This document shows positions 33,265-42,275 of a DNA stretch of 64,000 bases, in pieces. The notes under the pieces are model-generated. The model was not told the origin of the DNA and made no database searches. It saw nothing but the letters and a program-made list of their open reading frames with translations. The stretch is from Akkermansiaceae bacterium UBA1315 (lineage in GTDB: Bacteria; Verrucomicrobiota; Verrucomicrobiia; Verrucomicrobiales; Akkermansiaceae), in the NCBI GenBank assembly GCA_002307065.1, contig DBTN01000039.1:1-64000 (forward strand), written 5' to 3'. Position 1 is the first letter of the stretch; every line of letters begins with the position of its first letter. Both the position numbers and the translations under genes were made by a program.

Positions 33265-35837
33265 TGTCTGCGAACTCCGTTTCCAAACCGCTGCCGAAAC
33301 GCATCTTGCCAGCGCTTTTCCACCCATGGACTTGGCGGATGGCGTGGCGAGATAGCCGCTCACAACGCGCAAGGTTGATCATTTTCGCGTCAGCGATCGT
33401 CGCCGGAATCGCCTCGTTGGTCGCCATTCACTCGCTGCGCGGCAGCATGCAAACCGGTATCGAGACCCAGGCGAAATCGCTTCTCGGGTCCGACCTCATG
33501 CTCTCATCGCGGCAGCCCATTTCCGAGAATGACGCCACGACTGTCTCTTCGCTCGCCACCCAATCGAGCCGTGAAATCAGCTTTTCCTCGATGCTCTATT
33601 TCCCCACCGCGGACGCTGCTCGATTGGTGCAGGTGCGCGGCGTGGAAGCCGGTTATCCCTTTTACGGAAAAGTCGAAACCACCCCGCCCGGAGCGTGGAA
33701 CCGCTTGCAATCGGAATCCGGAATTCTGTTAGAAGCAGCCTTGCTCGATCAATTTGGCGCGAAAGTCGGTGATCGCGTCAAACTCGGATCGCTCGAATTG
33801 CCCATCCTCGGCGTCATCGATCAACCTGCCCCGCGAACCGGTCGATTCGGCGCGTTTTCTCCTGAAGCCTGCATTCGTTTTGCCGATCTCGATCGAACCG
33901 GTTTGCTGGAAACCGCCAGCCTCAGCTCCCACTACCTGCATCTCAAGCTCCCCCCGCAAACCAACGCGGAGCTTTTGAAAAAGTCCTTTCGCGAACGATT
34001 CTCCGAAAAACCGTGGCGCTTCGAAACGCCCGAAGATCGTCGGGAAAATCTGGGCGATGCCCTGGACAACTTGCAGCAGTTCCTCGGCATCATCGCGCTC
34101 GCATCCCTGGTGCTCGGCGCGATCGGAGTGGCGGGAGCCGTCCACTCGCATGTCAGCCGCCGACTTTCCACCGTCGCGATTTTGCGCTGTCTCGGCGCGT
34201 CGGGGCCGTTGGCATTTGCCGTGTATTTGGTTCAGGTCATTGCGCTCGGAATTTGCGGTGCGGCGCTCGGCGCGCTGATCGGGATCGCCATGCAAACCGG
34301 ACTGCTCGCGCTTTTCCGTGACCGATTCCCGTTCGAAATCGCCATCGCTCCGGAGTGGTGGATCGTCGCTCAAACCACCGCTGCCGGTCTGGCGGTGTGT
34401 TGCGGGTTCGCGTTGTTGCCGTTGCTGAAGATCCGCGACATCTCCCCTGCCATGACCTTGCGCGGCGGTGCGACGCTGGGCGGGATTTCCAAATCGTTTC
34501 GCGCATGGATCGTTTACAGCCTGCTGACCGGATTGCTGGTGCTGCTTGCCTTGTTAAACGATTCGGACTGGAAACGTTCGCTGGTGCTCGTCGGCGGACT
34601 GATTTTTGCATTCGGACTTCTGCTTGGCGTTGCTCGAGCGCTGGTTTTTACCACCCGAAAAATCGTCAAGCCGAGCTGGCCTTATCTGCTTCGTCAGGGC
34701 ATCTCGAATCTGCACCGCCCGCAGAATCAGACGCTTCTTTTCCTGCTCTCACTCGGCCTCGGCACGTTTCTCCTCGTGACGATTTTGCTCAGCGGGAATC
34801 TCCTGAATCAGCGATTGTCGCTTGGGCAATTTTCGGAAAGTCCGAACATCTATCTGATCGACGTTCAACCGGATCAACTCGACGGCGTCACCCGTTTGCT
34901 CAAAGAACAAAATCTCCCCGCGCTCGAAAGCGCGCCGATGATCACCATGCGCATCGAATCGGTCCGAGGCATACCGGTTCGCGAATATGAAAAACAAAAC
35001 GGCGTCCCTCGCTGGATCGCCCGCCGCGAATTCCGCTCGACCTATCGTGACTTTTTAAACCCGACGGAAACCCTCGTCGCAGGCGAATGGAAGATGCCAA
35101 AAGCAACCCCCGGCGAACCGGTTTCCCTATCGCTGGAGGAAGAAATCGCAAATGATCTCGACATCCGGATCGGCGACGAAATCACTTTGGACGTCCAGGG
35201 AATCTCGCTTCCGGCAAAAGTGAGCAGCATCCGTAAAGTCGATTGGAGCCGATTCAATCTGAACTTTTTCATGGTCTTCGCACCCGGCGTTCTCGAGTAC
35301 GCACCCGGATTTCACGTCGTCACCAGCCGCCTGCCCGAAGGCACATCTTCAGGCGACCTCCAGCGCGAATTGGTCAAACAATTTCCAAATGTCTCGGCGA
35401 TCGACCTGACGCTGATTTTGGAAACGGTCCGTGAAATCCTCGAACAGATTTCCGCAGTGGTCTCGGTACTCGCCGGATTCACCGTGCTCGCCGGCATCCC
35501 CATTCTCATCGGAACGCTGCTCAACGGTCGCGATCTCCGGACTCGGGAAAGCGTGCTGCTGAGAACCCTCGGCGCGTCTTCCAAACAAGTGCGGACGATT
35601 CTGCTGATCGAATATGCGACGCTTGGATGTCTGTCGGCATTGACCGGTTTGATCCTTGCCAGCGCCGCGAACGCCGGTTTGGCGATCTTCGTTTTCAAAG
35701 CATCGCCATGGCCGGACCCCGTGCTTCTCACCGCGGCCTTCATCATCACGACCGGCCTTTCGATCCTCGGCGGATTATTGCTCAGCCGCGGCGTTAGCAA
35801 TCACCCGCCACTGAGTATTCTCCGCAGCGGGGTTTAG
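33264..35837 (+). CDS. ABC transporter permease, YbbP/FtsX-like
   Basis: This 857-residue permease resembles YbbP: a first transmembrane helix (RLIIFASAIVAGIASLVAI), a periplasmic MacB-type domain, and then two FtsX-like blocks of three to four helices. The first block is around residues 270-430 (GIIALASLVLGAIGVAGAVHSHVSRRLSTVAILRCLGAS). The second, C-terminal block spans VVSVLAGFTVLAGIPILIGTLLNGRDLRTRESVLLRTLGASSKQV. Two further central helices (near 415-460) and a second periplasmic domain separate the blocks. It overlaps the ATPase gene by one base. In E. coli the equivalent pair is next to tesA, and its cargo is unsettled there, so the cargo here is also unknown. Confidence 0.9.
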   Translation: MSANSVSKPLPKRILPALFHPWTWRMAWRDSRSQRARLIIFASAIVAGIASLVAIHSLRGSMQTGIETQAKSLLGSDLMLSSRQPISENDATTVSSLATQSSREISFSSMLYFPTADAARLVQVRGVEAGYPFYGKVETTPPGAWNRLQSESGILLEAALLDQFGAKVGDRVKLGSLELPILGVIDQPAPRTGRFGAFSPEACIRFADLDRTGLLETASLSSHYLHLKLPPQTNAELLKKSFRERFSEKPWRFETPEDRRENLGDALDNLQQFLGIIALASLVLGAIGVAGAVHSHVSRRLSTVAILRCLGASGPLAFAVYLVQVIALGICGAALGALIGIAMQTGLLALFRDRFPFEIAIAPEWWIVAQTTAAGLAVCCGFALLPLLKIRDISPAMTLRGGATLGGISKSFRAWIVYSLLTGLLVLLALLNDSDWKRSLVLVGGLIFAFGLLLGVARALVFTTRKIVKPSWPYLLRQGISNLHRPQNQTLLFLLSLGLGTFLLVTILLSGNLLNQRLSLGQFSESPNIYLIDVQPDQLDGVTRLLKEQNLPALESAPMITMRIESVRGIPVREYEKQNGVPRWIARREFRSTYRDFLNPTETLVAGEWKMPKATPGEPVSLSLEEEIANDLDIRIGDEITLDVQGISLPAKVSSIRKVDWSRFNLNFFMVFAPGVLEYAPGFHVVTSRLPEGTSSGDLQRELVKQFPNVSAIDLTLILETVREILEQISAVVSVLAGFTVLAGIPILIGTLLNGRDLRTRESVLLRTLGASSKQVRTILLIEYATLGCLSALTGLILASAANAGLAIFVFKASPWPDPVLLTAAFIITTGLSILGGLLLSRGVSNHPPLSILRSGV

Positions 35838-35845
35838 AAGAAAAC

Positions 35846-38455
35846 TCAACACTTCGGCTCCAACCGGGCGATCAAACCGGTCCACCCGGTTTGATGACTT
35901 GCCCCGATTCCTTCACCCGTATCGCCGTTGAAATATTCGTAAAACAACACGAAATCTTTGAAATGCGGGTCGTGCTGGATCTTATCAAATTCGCCCGAAA
36001 CCGGCCGACCCCCCTCAGGATCCCGCTGGAAAATTGAGGAAAGCCGGTGAGCAATCTCATCCGCGATCTTTTCCAGAGTGGTATAACTTCCCGAACCCGT
36101 CGGATATTCCACTTTGAAATCATCTCCATAATAATCGTGGAACCGGTATAACGATTCGATAATGAGATAATTCAAAGGCATCCAGATCGGACCGCGCCAG
36201 TTACTGTTTCCGCCAAACATTTCATTATCACTCTCCGCAGGTGTATAGCGCACGGTCGATGTCGTCGATCCCGTCGAACAATGATAGGCCTTTTCCTGAT
36301 AGACTTTGGAAAGGGAGCGAATTCCATGCGGCGACAAAAACTCATTCTCGTCCAGCATCCGACGCAGCAGCCGTTTCATGCGATGCCCACGCAGCAGACT
36401 GAGCAAATGTTTATGAGTGCCATCGCTCTCGTCCTGCCAATGACTCACCAGTCGTTGCAGATCCGGACGTTTGGTCATGAACCAAGCCATTTGTTCTTTG
36501 AAATGAGTCAGCTTGCTCCAACGAGCTTCGTCGATCACTTCCACGGCAAAAAGAGGAATGAGCCCAACAATCGTCCGCAATCGCAACCGGTTCCACGATC
36601 CATCCGGTCGCCGCATGACATCGTAAAAAAAGCCATCTTCTTCATCCCACAGCCCTTCGCCATCGACATTTCCCAGATTCGCCATCGCACCCGCGATGTA
36701 GAAAAAGTGCTGCCCGAACTTGATGGCCATATCTTCGTAAACCGGATCTTCGAGAGCCAACTCCATCGCAATCCGCATCAGATTCAGCGAATACATCGCC
36801 ATCCAGCTTGTCGCGTCCGCTTGTTCCAGATGTCCGCCTCCAGGAATCGGCGCGCTGCGATCAAAAACCCCAATGTTATCCAGCCCGAGAAATCCGCCCT
36901 CGAAGATATTATTTCCAAGATCATCCTTCCGATTCACCCACCAGGTGAAATTGATCAGCAGCCGATGATACGCTCTTTTTAGAAATTCCGTATCGCCCTT
37001 ACCGGTTTCTTTCAGTTCCGACTCATACACTTTCCAAACTGCCATCGCGTGAACTGGCGGATTCACATCGCTGAAATTCCACTCATACGCAGGGAGCTGC
37101 CCATTCGGATGCATGTAGGAATCCTTCAGCAATAACAGCAATTGATTCTTCGCAAAATCCGTGTCGATCGACGCGAAAACAATGGCATGGAACGCCAGAT
37201 CCCAGGACGCGAACCATGGGTATTCCCATTTGTCCGGCATCGAAATCACATCCGCCGCAATGAAATGCCGCCACTCCGAATTTCGCCCTTCCGCCCGCAT
37301 CCCGGCGGCGTCCGATCGCTCATCGTTTAACCACTCCTGAACGTTGAAAGCATAATACTGCTTGCTCCAAAGCATCCCGGCCCATGCTTGCCGCTGGATC
37401 CGGCGATGATCCTCGTCCGATTTTTCACTATGTTTGGCCGAGTAAAAAAGGTCCGCTTCCTGTTTGCGAATATCAAAAATTCCATCAAATCCTGCGAACG
37501 GATTTTCCTGCCGATCTTTGCACAATCGAAGCCGCACCTCGATCTGGCCTTTCGCCGGGACGGTGAAACGATGCCATGCCGCGACTTTGGTGCCGGTGGG
37601 TTCGGAATTCACCGCCGCGGTCTTGCCGTGAACCACACGTTCCGCGATTCCATCTTTGAAACACTTCGCCTCGTTCTTCGCTTCGGGAAATCTCGCGGGG
37701 TTTGTCTCGTTTTCGGTGAACAACAACTCTCCGGGATTTTCGAAATAAACCCAGTACTCCCCTGCTCCCTTGCCATCGATTTTCACCCCGTCCTCGGTCG
37801 CTGAAAGAACGGGTCGTTTTCCTTCCTCTTCCCAATCCGGTGTGTGACGAAACCAGACCGTGGGTAAAACATGAATCTCCGCCGCTTGACCGCCGCGGTT
37901 GATCACCGTGTAGCGTACCAACAAATCTTCGACATCGTTTTTCGCCGACTCGATCACAACGTCGAAATATCGGTCGCCACCAAAGATCCCGGTCTCGATC
38001 AATTCAAATTCCCGCTCACTCCGCGACTTTTGACGATTCTCCGCCACCAGCCGGTCATAGGGAAAAGCCTCATGAGGATACTTATACAGCATCTTCATGT
38101 AACTGTGAGTCGGCGTGTTATCGAGATAGTAATAAAGCTCCTTCACATCCTCGCCGTGATTTCCCTCAAAATTCGTCAGACCGAACAGCCGCTCCTTGAG
38201 AATCGGGTCGTTCCCGTTCCACAAACCCAGCGCCAGACAGATTTTTTGACGATCATCGGAAATCCCGCCAATCCCGTCTTCACCCCAGCGGTAAGCGTAG
38301 CTTCGTGCCAGATCATGCGAAACGTAGTTCCATGCATCGCCCTCCGCACTGTAGTCCTCCCGAACACTTCCCCACTGACGCTCTGAGAGATACGGCCCCC
38401 ATTTCCGCCAGGGATTGGGGTTTTCGAGTCTTGAAAATTCAGGATTCATCATCAT
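35846..38455 (-). CDS. GH63-family glycoside hydrolase
   Basis: This protein of about 869 residues resembles bacterial GH63 (alpha-glucosidase/mannosyl-glycerate hydrolase-type) enzymes. It begins NPEFSRLENPNPWRKWGPYLSERQWGSVREDYSA and has the (alpha/alpha)6-barrel segments DKWEYPWFASWDLAFH, YEWNFSDVNPPVHAMAV and NWRGPIWMPLNYLIIESL. The acidic residues in these motifs are candidate catalytic residues. No signal peptide is visible, so it probably acts on cytosolic oligosaccharides. The ATG run at 38455 has GAGGAG 9 bases upstream, making it a better start than the ATG at 38476. The gene is convergent with the ABC permease gene, 8 bases away. Confidence 0.87.
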   Translation of the reverse strand: MMMNPEFSRLENPNPWRKWGPYLSERQWGSVREDYSAEGDAWNYVSHDLARSYAYRWGEDGIGGISDDRQKICLALGLWNGNDPILKERLFGLTNFEGNHGEDVKELYYYLDNTPTHSYMKMLYKYPHEAFPYDRLVAENRQKSRSEREFELIETGIFGGDRYFDVVIESAKNDVEDLLVRYTVINRGGQAAEIHVLPTVWFRHTPDWEEEGKRPVLSATEDGVKIDGKGAGEYWVYFENPGELLFTENETNPARFPEAKNEAKCFKDGIAERVVHGKTAAVNSEPTGTKVAAWHRFTVPAKGQIEVRLRLCKDRQENPFAGFDGIFDIRKQEADLFYSAKHSEKSDEDHRRIQRQAWAGMLWSKQYYAFNVQEWLNDERSDAAGMRAEGRNSEWRHFIAADVISMPDKWEYPWFASWDLAFHAIVFASIDTDFAKNQLLLLLKDSYMHPNGQLPAYEWNFSDVNPPVHAMAVWKVYESELKETGKGDTEFLKRAYHRLLINFTWWVNRKDDLGNNIFEGGFLGLDNIGVFDRSAPIPGGGHLEQADATSWMAMYSLNLMRIAMELALEDPVYEDMAIKFGQHFFYIAGAMANLGNVDGEGLWDEEDGFFYDVMRRPDGSWNRLRLRTIVGLIPLFAVEVIDEARWSKLTHFKEQMAWFMTKRPDLQRLVSHWQDESDGTHKHLLSLLRGHRMKRLLRRMLDENEFLSPHGIRSLSKVYQEKAYHCSTGSTTSTVRYTPAESDNEMFGGNSNWRGPIWMPLNYLIIESLYRFHDYYGDDFKVEYPTGSGSYTTLEKIADEIAHRLSSIFQRDPEGGRPVSGEFDKIQHDPHFKDFVLFYEYFNGDTGEGIGASHQTGWTGLIARLEPKC

Positions 38456-38559
38456 TCCGGTGTCTCCTCGATCCATCGCTCCGACTGGCCCGATGGCAAG
38501 GAGAACCGCTCAGATTAAAAAATTTCAAGAATTACACATTTCTTTCTAGACAGATCGGC

Positions 38560-38665
38560 CGAATCGTGGTAATTCTTCTGCGTCGCAAGACAAGGCGGTC
38601 CGACTGAGATGCCTCCCGGGTTAATGGGTTTTTCCTAGGGGATGATCAGTCGGGCCGCTTTTTTT
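38560..38665 (+). ncRNA. Candidate small RNA upstream of the GH63 gene
   Basis: A strong plus-strand terminator (next entry) lies in a gap where no plus-strand gene precedes it: the GH63 gene starts leftwards at 38455 and the next gene reads leftwards from 39134. A weak promoter-like pair, TTCAAG at 38524-38529 and TAGACA at 38547-38552 with a 17-base spacer, would start a transcript near 38560. I find no open frame with family similarity in it. The predicted RNA is about 105 bases. The 5' boundary is a guess. Confidence 0.4.
38595..38665 (+). terminator. Intrinsic terminator without an upstream plus-strand gene
   Basis: GCGGTCCGACTGA (38595-38607) and TCAGTCGGGCCGC (38646-38658) form a 13-base-pair stem with one G-T pair and a loop of about 38 bases. 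Seven T residues follow (38659-38665). On the minus strand the hairpin is not followed by T residues, so it does not serve the leftward genes. Confidence 0.75.
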
Positions 38666-38732
38666 ATTTTGTTTTGACCCATTGCTCATGGGGTTTTGAA
38701 AGGTTCCATCGAACGCTTTGAAAGCGCAAACG

Positions 38733-39134
38733 TCAGGACGCCTGGGACAGACAATCGTGGATTCCAGCGCGCAGCCGCTCCAGCAGCGTCCGCGTCTCCG
38801 GCCGTAACGTTTGCACCCACGCCTTCATCGATTCATCATTCGCCAAGGCGGGCACACTCGCCCCGGTCAGTCGGTAACCGATCAGAAAATTTTGCGCCTC
38901 ATCCCAAGTCGCCACGCTGAAAAGTCCGGCGTAAAACCATGGTTTCGGATCTTCTTGATCGCCCCGGTGTTCACACATCGCCCGCGCCATCCAGCAGGCG
39001 AGATTCATCCTGGGTTCATCCACCTTCGCGAGGTAGCGCAGCCATTCCTCCGCCCGCTGCCCAAGTCCGTGGTGGACGATCCACTGGCGATTGACACGCC
39101 TCGCCCACGCACATTTTTTCTCCGCATCCGTCAT
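38733..39134 (-). CDS. Small protein of unknown function
   Basis: I do not recognise this protein of about 133 residues. It begins MTDAEKKCAWARRVNRQWIVHHGLG and is rich in Trp, Arg and Glu, with predicted helices (AEEWLRYLAKVDEPRMNLACWMARAMCEH; DESMKAWVQTLRPETRTLLERLRAGI). It has no signal peptide or membrane segment. Its ATG overlaps the stop codon of the upstream AIG2-like gene (ATGA), so the two are translationally coupled and probably belong to one operon with obgE. The longer frame from 39161 is unlikely because of that coupling. Confidence 0.65.
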   Translation of the reverse strand: MTDAEKKCAWARRVNRQWIVHHGLGQRAEEWLRYLAKVDEPRMNLACWMARAMCEHRGDQEDPKPWFYAGLFSVATWDEAQNFLIGYRLTGASVPALANDESMKAWVQTLRPETRTLLERLRAGIHDCLSQAS

Positions 39135-39529
39135 GGCGCCTTTGGCTGGGACTTCAGCCAATCGCCACCTTCAATTCGGCGGCTTTCATCGATCGGGCCA
39201 ATCCATTCCCAGACCCAAACATCGAGCTCCTGACCCGTTTCGTCTGAAAAAACGGTCTTGGTGCGGCGGTATTCGCTGCCTTCGATTTCTCCTGCGGAAA
39301 GCCCTTCAAATTGATCGAGAGCCCGTAAATTCGAAGGATTGACCGAATAAACTTCCCCAAAAATCTTTTCACCCTCCTTCAAAACCAGCGCCGGATACCA
39401 ATCGATCCGATACATTTTCCCGATCACCCAACCGGCGGCGATTCGTGTGGAACCCGCCATCCGAAAATGATTCGAGCCGCCACTGCGAAGTGTGCCATAG
39501 ACAAACACCAGTTCCAGCGGCTCGTTCAT
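39131..39529 (-). CDS. Gamma-glutamylcyclotransferase (AIG2)-like protein
   Basis: This 132-residue protein has the GGCT/AIG2 fold signatures: the strand LVFVYGTLRSGGSNH, which binds the gamma-glutamyl group, WYPALVLKEGEKIFGEVYSV, and LRALDQFEGLSAGE, where the Glu is the expected catalytic acid. Characterised relatives cyclise gamma-glutamyl peptides or gamma-glutamylamines, but short bacterial members mostly lack a defined substrate. It sits 18 bases downstream of obgE on the same strand and overlaps the next gene by 4 bases. Confidence 0.85.
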   Translation of the reverse strand: MNEPLELVFVYGTLRSGGSNHFRMAGSTRIAAGWVIGKMYRIDWYPALVLKEGEKIFGEVYSVNPSNLRALDQFEGLSAGEIEGSEYRRTKTVFSDETGQELDVWVWEWIGPIDESRRIEGGDWLKSQPKAP

Positions 39530-39547
39530 TTTCTCAGTGGTTAAAAA

Positions 39548-40600
39548 TTATCGCTTCAATCCGTAGCCAACTTCGTTGTCGAGCACTTGCCGAAGGTTGT
39601 CCATTCCTTCGCCCTGCTCCGCAGAAATCGGGATGATATCGACTTTCGGGAAACGTTGACGAAACGCTTCGAGATTTTCCGCCGCGCCTTCCAAGTCCAT
39701 CTTGTTGGCGATGACTTTCCACGGGAAACGTGAGAGTTCGTCGTCGTATTCCTTGATTTCCTTCCGAAGAATTTCCAAATCGGAAACCGGATCACGACCT
39801 TCGCTGCTGCCCATGTCGATGACAAACAGCAACACGCGACAACGTGTGATGTGACGGAGGAATTCGTGGCCAAGACCGCGATTTTCATGCGCTCCCTCGA
39901 TCAAACCGGGAATGTCCGCCACCGTGCAGCGACGAAATCCAGGAAACTCGACGACTCCGACGACCGGTTGCAGCGTCGTGAACGGATAAGAGGCGACTTT
40001 CGGCTTCGCGTGGGAAAGTTTACCCAAAAGCGTGGATTTTCCTGCGTTGGGAAATCCGACCAATCCAGCATCCGCGATTCGGCGCAGTTCCAGGTAGAAA
40101 ACCGCCTGGTCCCCGGGAGTGCCGAGCGTGTGCTCCGTCGGAGAGCGGTTGGTGGACGTACGGAAATTCCAGTTTCCCCGGCCAGGCTCGCCGCCTTTGC
40201 AGAGGACAAATTCCTGCCCGTCTTCGGTCAAGTCGGCGATCGGCTCAAGGTCGATCCCTTCGTCGCTCCGTTCCATTTCCACCGCTTCCTGAACGTGAGT
40301 CGCTTGGCTGCGATAAACCACCGTACCCGGAGGGACTCGCCCAATCACGCGCTTGCCGCTTTTACCGGTTTTGCGGGAACCTTGACCGCTCGCTCCGTTT
40401 TCGGCAATCAGCTTAGGATCATAGTGATAAGCGCGCAGGTTGTCCGTTGAATGATCGACAACCAGGACGATGTCTCCACCGGCCCCACCGTCACCCCCGT
40501 CCGGACCGCCGCGTGGCACGAATTTCTCCCGACGAAACGTCGCGACGCCGTTTCCGCCGTCGCCGGCTTTCGCGAAAATTCGAATGTGATCGATGAACAT
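39548..40600 (-). CDS. obgE: Obg/CgtA GTPase
   Basis: This 350-residue protein has the glycine-rich Obg fold at the N-terminus (GDGGNGVATFRREKFVPRGGPDGGDGGAGG) and then a G domain. The P-loop is GFPNAGKSTLLGKLS, switch I contains YPFTTLQPVVGVV, G3 is DIPGLIEGAHENRGLGHEFLRHI, and G4 is IANKMDLEGA. The C-terminal extension found in some Obg proteins is absent, so the protein ends soon after the G domain. ObgE associates with the 50S ribosomal subunit and affects ribosome assembly and growth control. rplU and rpmA, its usual neighbours, are not adjacent here. Confidence 0.96.
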   Translation of the reverse strand: MFIDHIRIFAKAGDGGNGVATFRREKFVPRGGPDGGDGGAGGDIVLVVDHSTDNLRAYHYDPKLIAENGASGQGSRKTGKSGKRVIGRVPPGTVVYRSQATHVQEAVEMERSDEGIDLEPIADLTEDGQEFVLCKGGEPGRGNWNFRTSTNRSPTEHTLGTPGDQAVFYLELRRIADAGLVGFPNAGKSTLLGKLSHAKPKVASYPFTTLQPVVGVVEFPGFRRCTVADIPGLIEGAHENRGLGHEFLRHITRCRVLLFVIDMGSSEGRDPVSDLEILRKEIKEYDDELSRFPWKVIANKMDLEGAAENLEAFRQRFPKVDIIPISAEQGEGMDNLRQVLDNEVGYGLKR

Positions 40601-40724
40601 GCGGAACCATCGCCCATCTCAGCCTTCTTGGTCAACGGCAATGCTTAAATGTCTCGCAGATCCCTTTGAAACCGGTCGGCTCGATTTTACTTCCGGCCAC
40701 TGCTCGGTCTGCTTCAATGAGTCC

Positions 40725-41210
40725 ATGTTCCGCAAGTTAACGGTTTTCGCTGCGCTCGCCTCGTTCTGTCTCACACCGCTCGTCCATGCGGGCGGGAAAG
40801 GCGGCGAAGAAGCGTCGATCTCTTTTCACATCGAGACCGACGCCAACGAAAACCCCAAAATGATTTTCCCGCAGTTGGTGAACGGAAAAACCCGCTATTT
40901 CCGCCGCATTTCCGAAGTTTCGACCCGAGACATCGCTTCTTTCAGTCCGTTTCCCTCGGACGATGGACAATCGTATGGTGTGGTTTTTAAGCTGAAAGAT
41001 CACGCCGCCCGCCGTCTTTCCGCGATCACCAGTGTGAATCTCGACCGCTGGCTCGCCGCCCGAGCCAATGGCCGGGTCATCGACGCCGTCATCATTGATC
41101 AACAGATCAACGACGGAACCTTAGTCGTCTGGAAAGGCGTAAACCTCACCGATATCGCCCTGCTCGATGAGTCATTTATTCGCACCGGTGAAAAGGAGAA
41201 GCGCAAATAA
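40725..41210 (+). CDS. Secreted protein with a region resembling the SecD P1 head
   Basis: The ATG at 40725 gives a signal peptide (MFRKLTVFAALASFCLTPLVHAG) and a 161-residue protein. The mature part is a small alpha/beta domain. The stretch YGVVFKLKDHAARRLSAI followed by RVIDAVIIDQQINDGTLVVW resembles the base-and-head region of the SecD P1 domain, where similar strands are followed by a helix over the gene product's substrate site. Similarity is local and may reflect only a shared small fold. I cannot name a function. An M23 peptidase gene follows after 13 bases, so a periplasmic role alongside cell-wall maintenance is a reasonable inference. Longer upstream codons lack a plausible start. 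Confidence 0.65.
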   Translation: MFRKLTVFAALASFCLTPLVHAGGKGGEEASISFHIETDANENPKMIFPQLVNGKTRYFRRISEVSTRDIASFSPFPSDDGQSYGVVFKLKDHAARRLSAITSVNLDRWLAARANGRVIDAVIIDQQINDGTLVVWKGVNLTDIALLDESFIRTGEKEKRK

Positions 41211-41223
41211 CCCCTGCGGAAAG

Positions 41224-42264
41224 ATGCCTTTTCCTCTGAAACGAGCCCTCGCCTTCCTTTTCGCCTTCGCCGGCCTCGCCCACGCGGCTCCACTCGACCT
41301 GCGTTTACCAACGGAAAATCGCCACCTTTTCAGCGGCGAATTCGACAAATTTTACATGTATGTCGATCGGAATTTCGAAGGCCAACGATCCCAGCCTTGG
41401 GAAGCTGGTTCTTTCGGATTGGTCCGAACGCCCGTCCGCGTCGCCAATGAAGTGCTTCTGACGAAATTTCACGAAGGCATCGATATCCAACCGATCAAAC
41501 GGGATGCCGCTGGAAATCCCCTGGATCTCGTCACCAGCATCGCCGATGGCACCGTCGTCCACATCAGCCCACTCGCCGGCCGCAGCAATTACGGCAAATA
41601 CCTCGTGGTGGAGCACCTTTGGGAAAATTCCCGGGTCTATTCGCTCTACGCCCACCTCGCCGACATCACTTGTGAGCCAGGGGATTTGGTAAAAGTTGGA
41701 TCCGTTTTGGGCCGCATGGGCTACACCGGTGCCGGCATCAACCGGGTGCGCTCCCACCTTCACCTCGAGATCGCATTTATGATGACGAACCATTTCGACG
41801 ATTGGCAAAAGGCCAGCGGTGGAGGCATCAACTATCAGGGAAATTTTAATGGCATGAATCTCAGCGGCATCAATCCCGCCGATTTTTTCCTCGCTCACCA
41901 GAAGAACCCCGAACTGCAGTTCAGCCAATTTGTCGCCTCCGTGCCGGTTTATTTCAAAGTGATCGCCCCCGCGAAAGGCACACCCGATTTCGTCACCCGC
42001 TACCCATGGATCGCGCAGGGTCTGGCCGAAGGAGCGGAGTCATGGGAAATCAGTTTCAGCGCAACGGGCCATCCGATTTCTTTCGTTCCAAGTCTCCGTA
42101 AGGTTGCCGAACCGACAGTATCGCAGATCCGCCCCTCGACCTTTCCCCACCGGTTGCTCACCCGCGGCCTCGTCACTGGTGAAGAAAATCGCGCATCGCT
42201 TTCCCCCAACGGAAAAAAACTCGTCGCCCTGCTGATGGGTGATTTCCCGATTTCTCAACCTTAA
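41224..42264 (+). CDS. Secreted M23-family metallopeptidase
   Basis: The ATG at 41224 gives MPFPLKRALAFLFAFAGLAHA, a signal peptide, and a protein of about 346 residues. The LytM/M23 zinc site is visible as FHEGIDIQP (first His and the Asp) and SHLHLEIAF (HxH), with VYSLYAHLADI also typical. The domain spans about residues 85-200; the C-terminal part (about 200-346) has no recognised family. It would cut peptidoglycan cross-bridges or serve as an adaptor for amidases if inactive, but all metal ligands look present. It follows the SecD-P1-like gene after 13 bases and precedes ridA after 11 bases. Confidence 0.88.
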   Translation: MPFPLKRALAFLFAFAGLAHAAPLDLRLPTENRHLFSGEFDKFYMYVDRNFEGQRSQPWEAGSFGLVRTPVRVANEVLLTKFHEGIDIQPIKRDAAGNPLDLVTSIADGTVVHISPLAGRSNYGKYLVVEHLWENSRVYSLYAHLADITCEPGDLVKVGSVLGRMGYTGAGINRVRSHLHLEIAFMMTNHFDDWQKASGGGINYQGNFNGMNLSGINPADFFLAHQKNPELQFSQFVASVPVYFKVIAPAKGTPDFVTRYPWIAQGLAEGAESWEISFSATGHPISFVPSLRKVAEPTVSQIRPSTFPHRLLTRGLVTGEENRASLSPNGKKLVALLMGDFPISQP

Positions 42265-42275
42265 TACTCCTTCCG

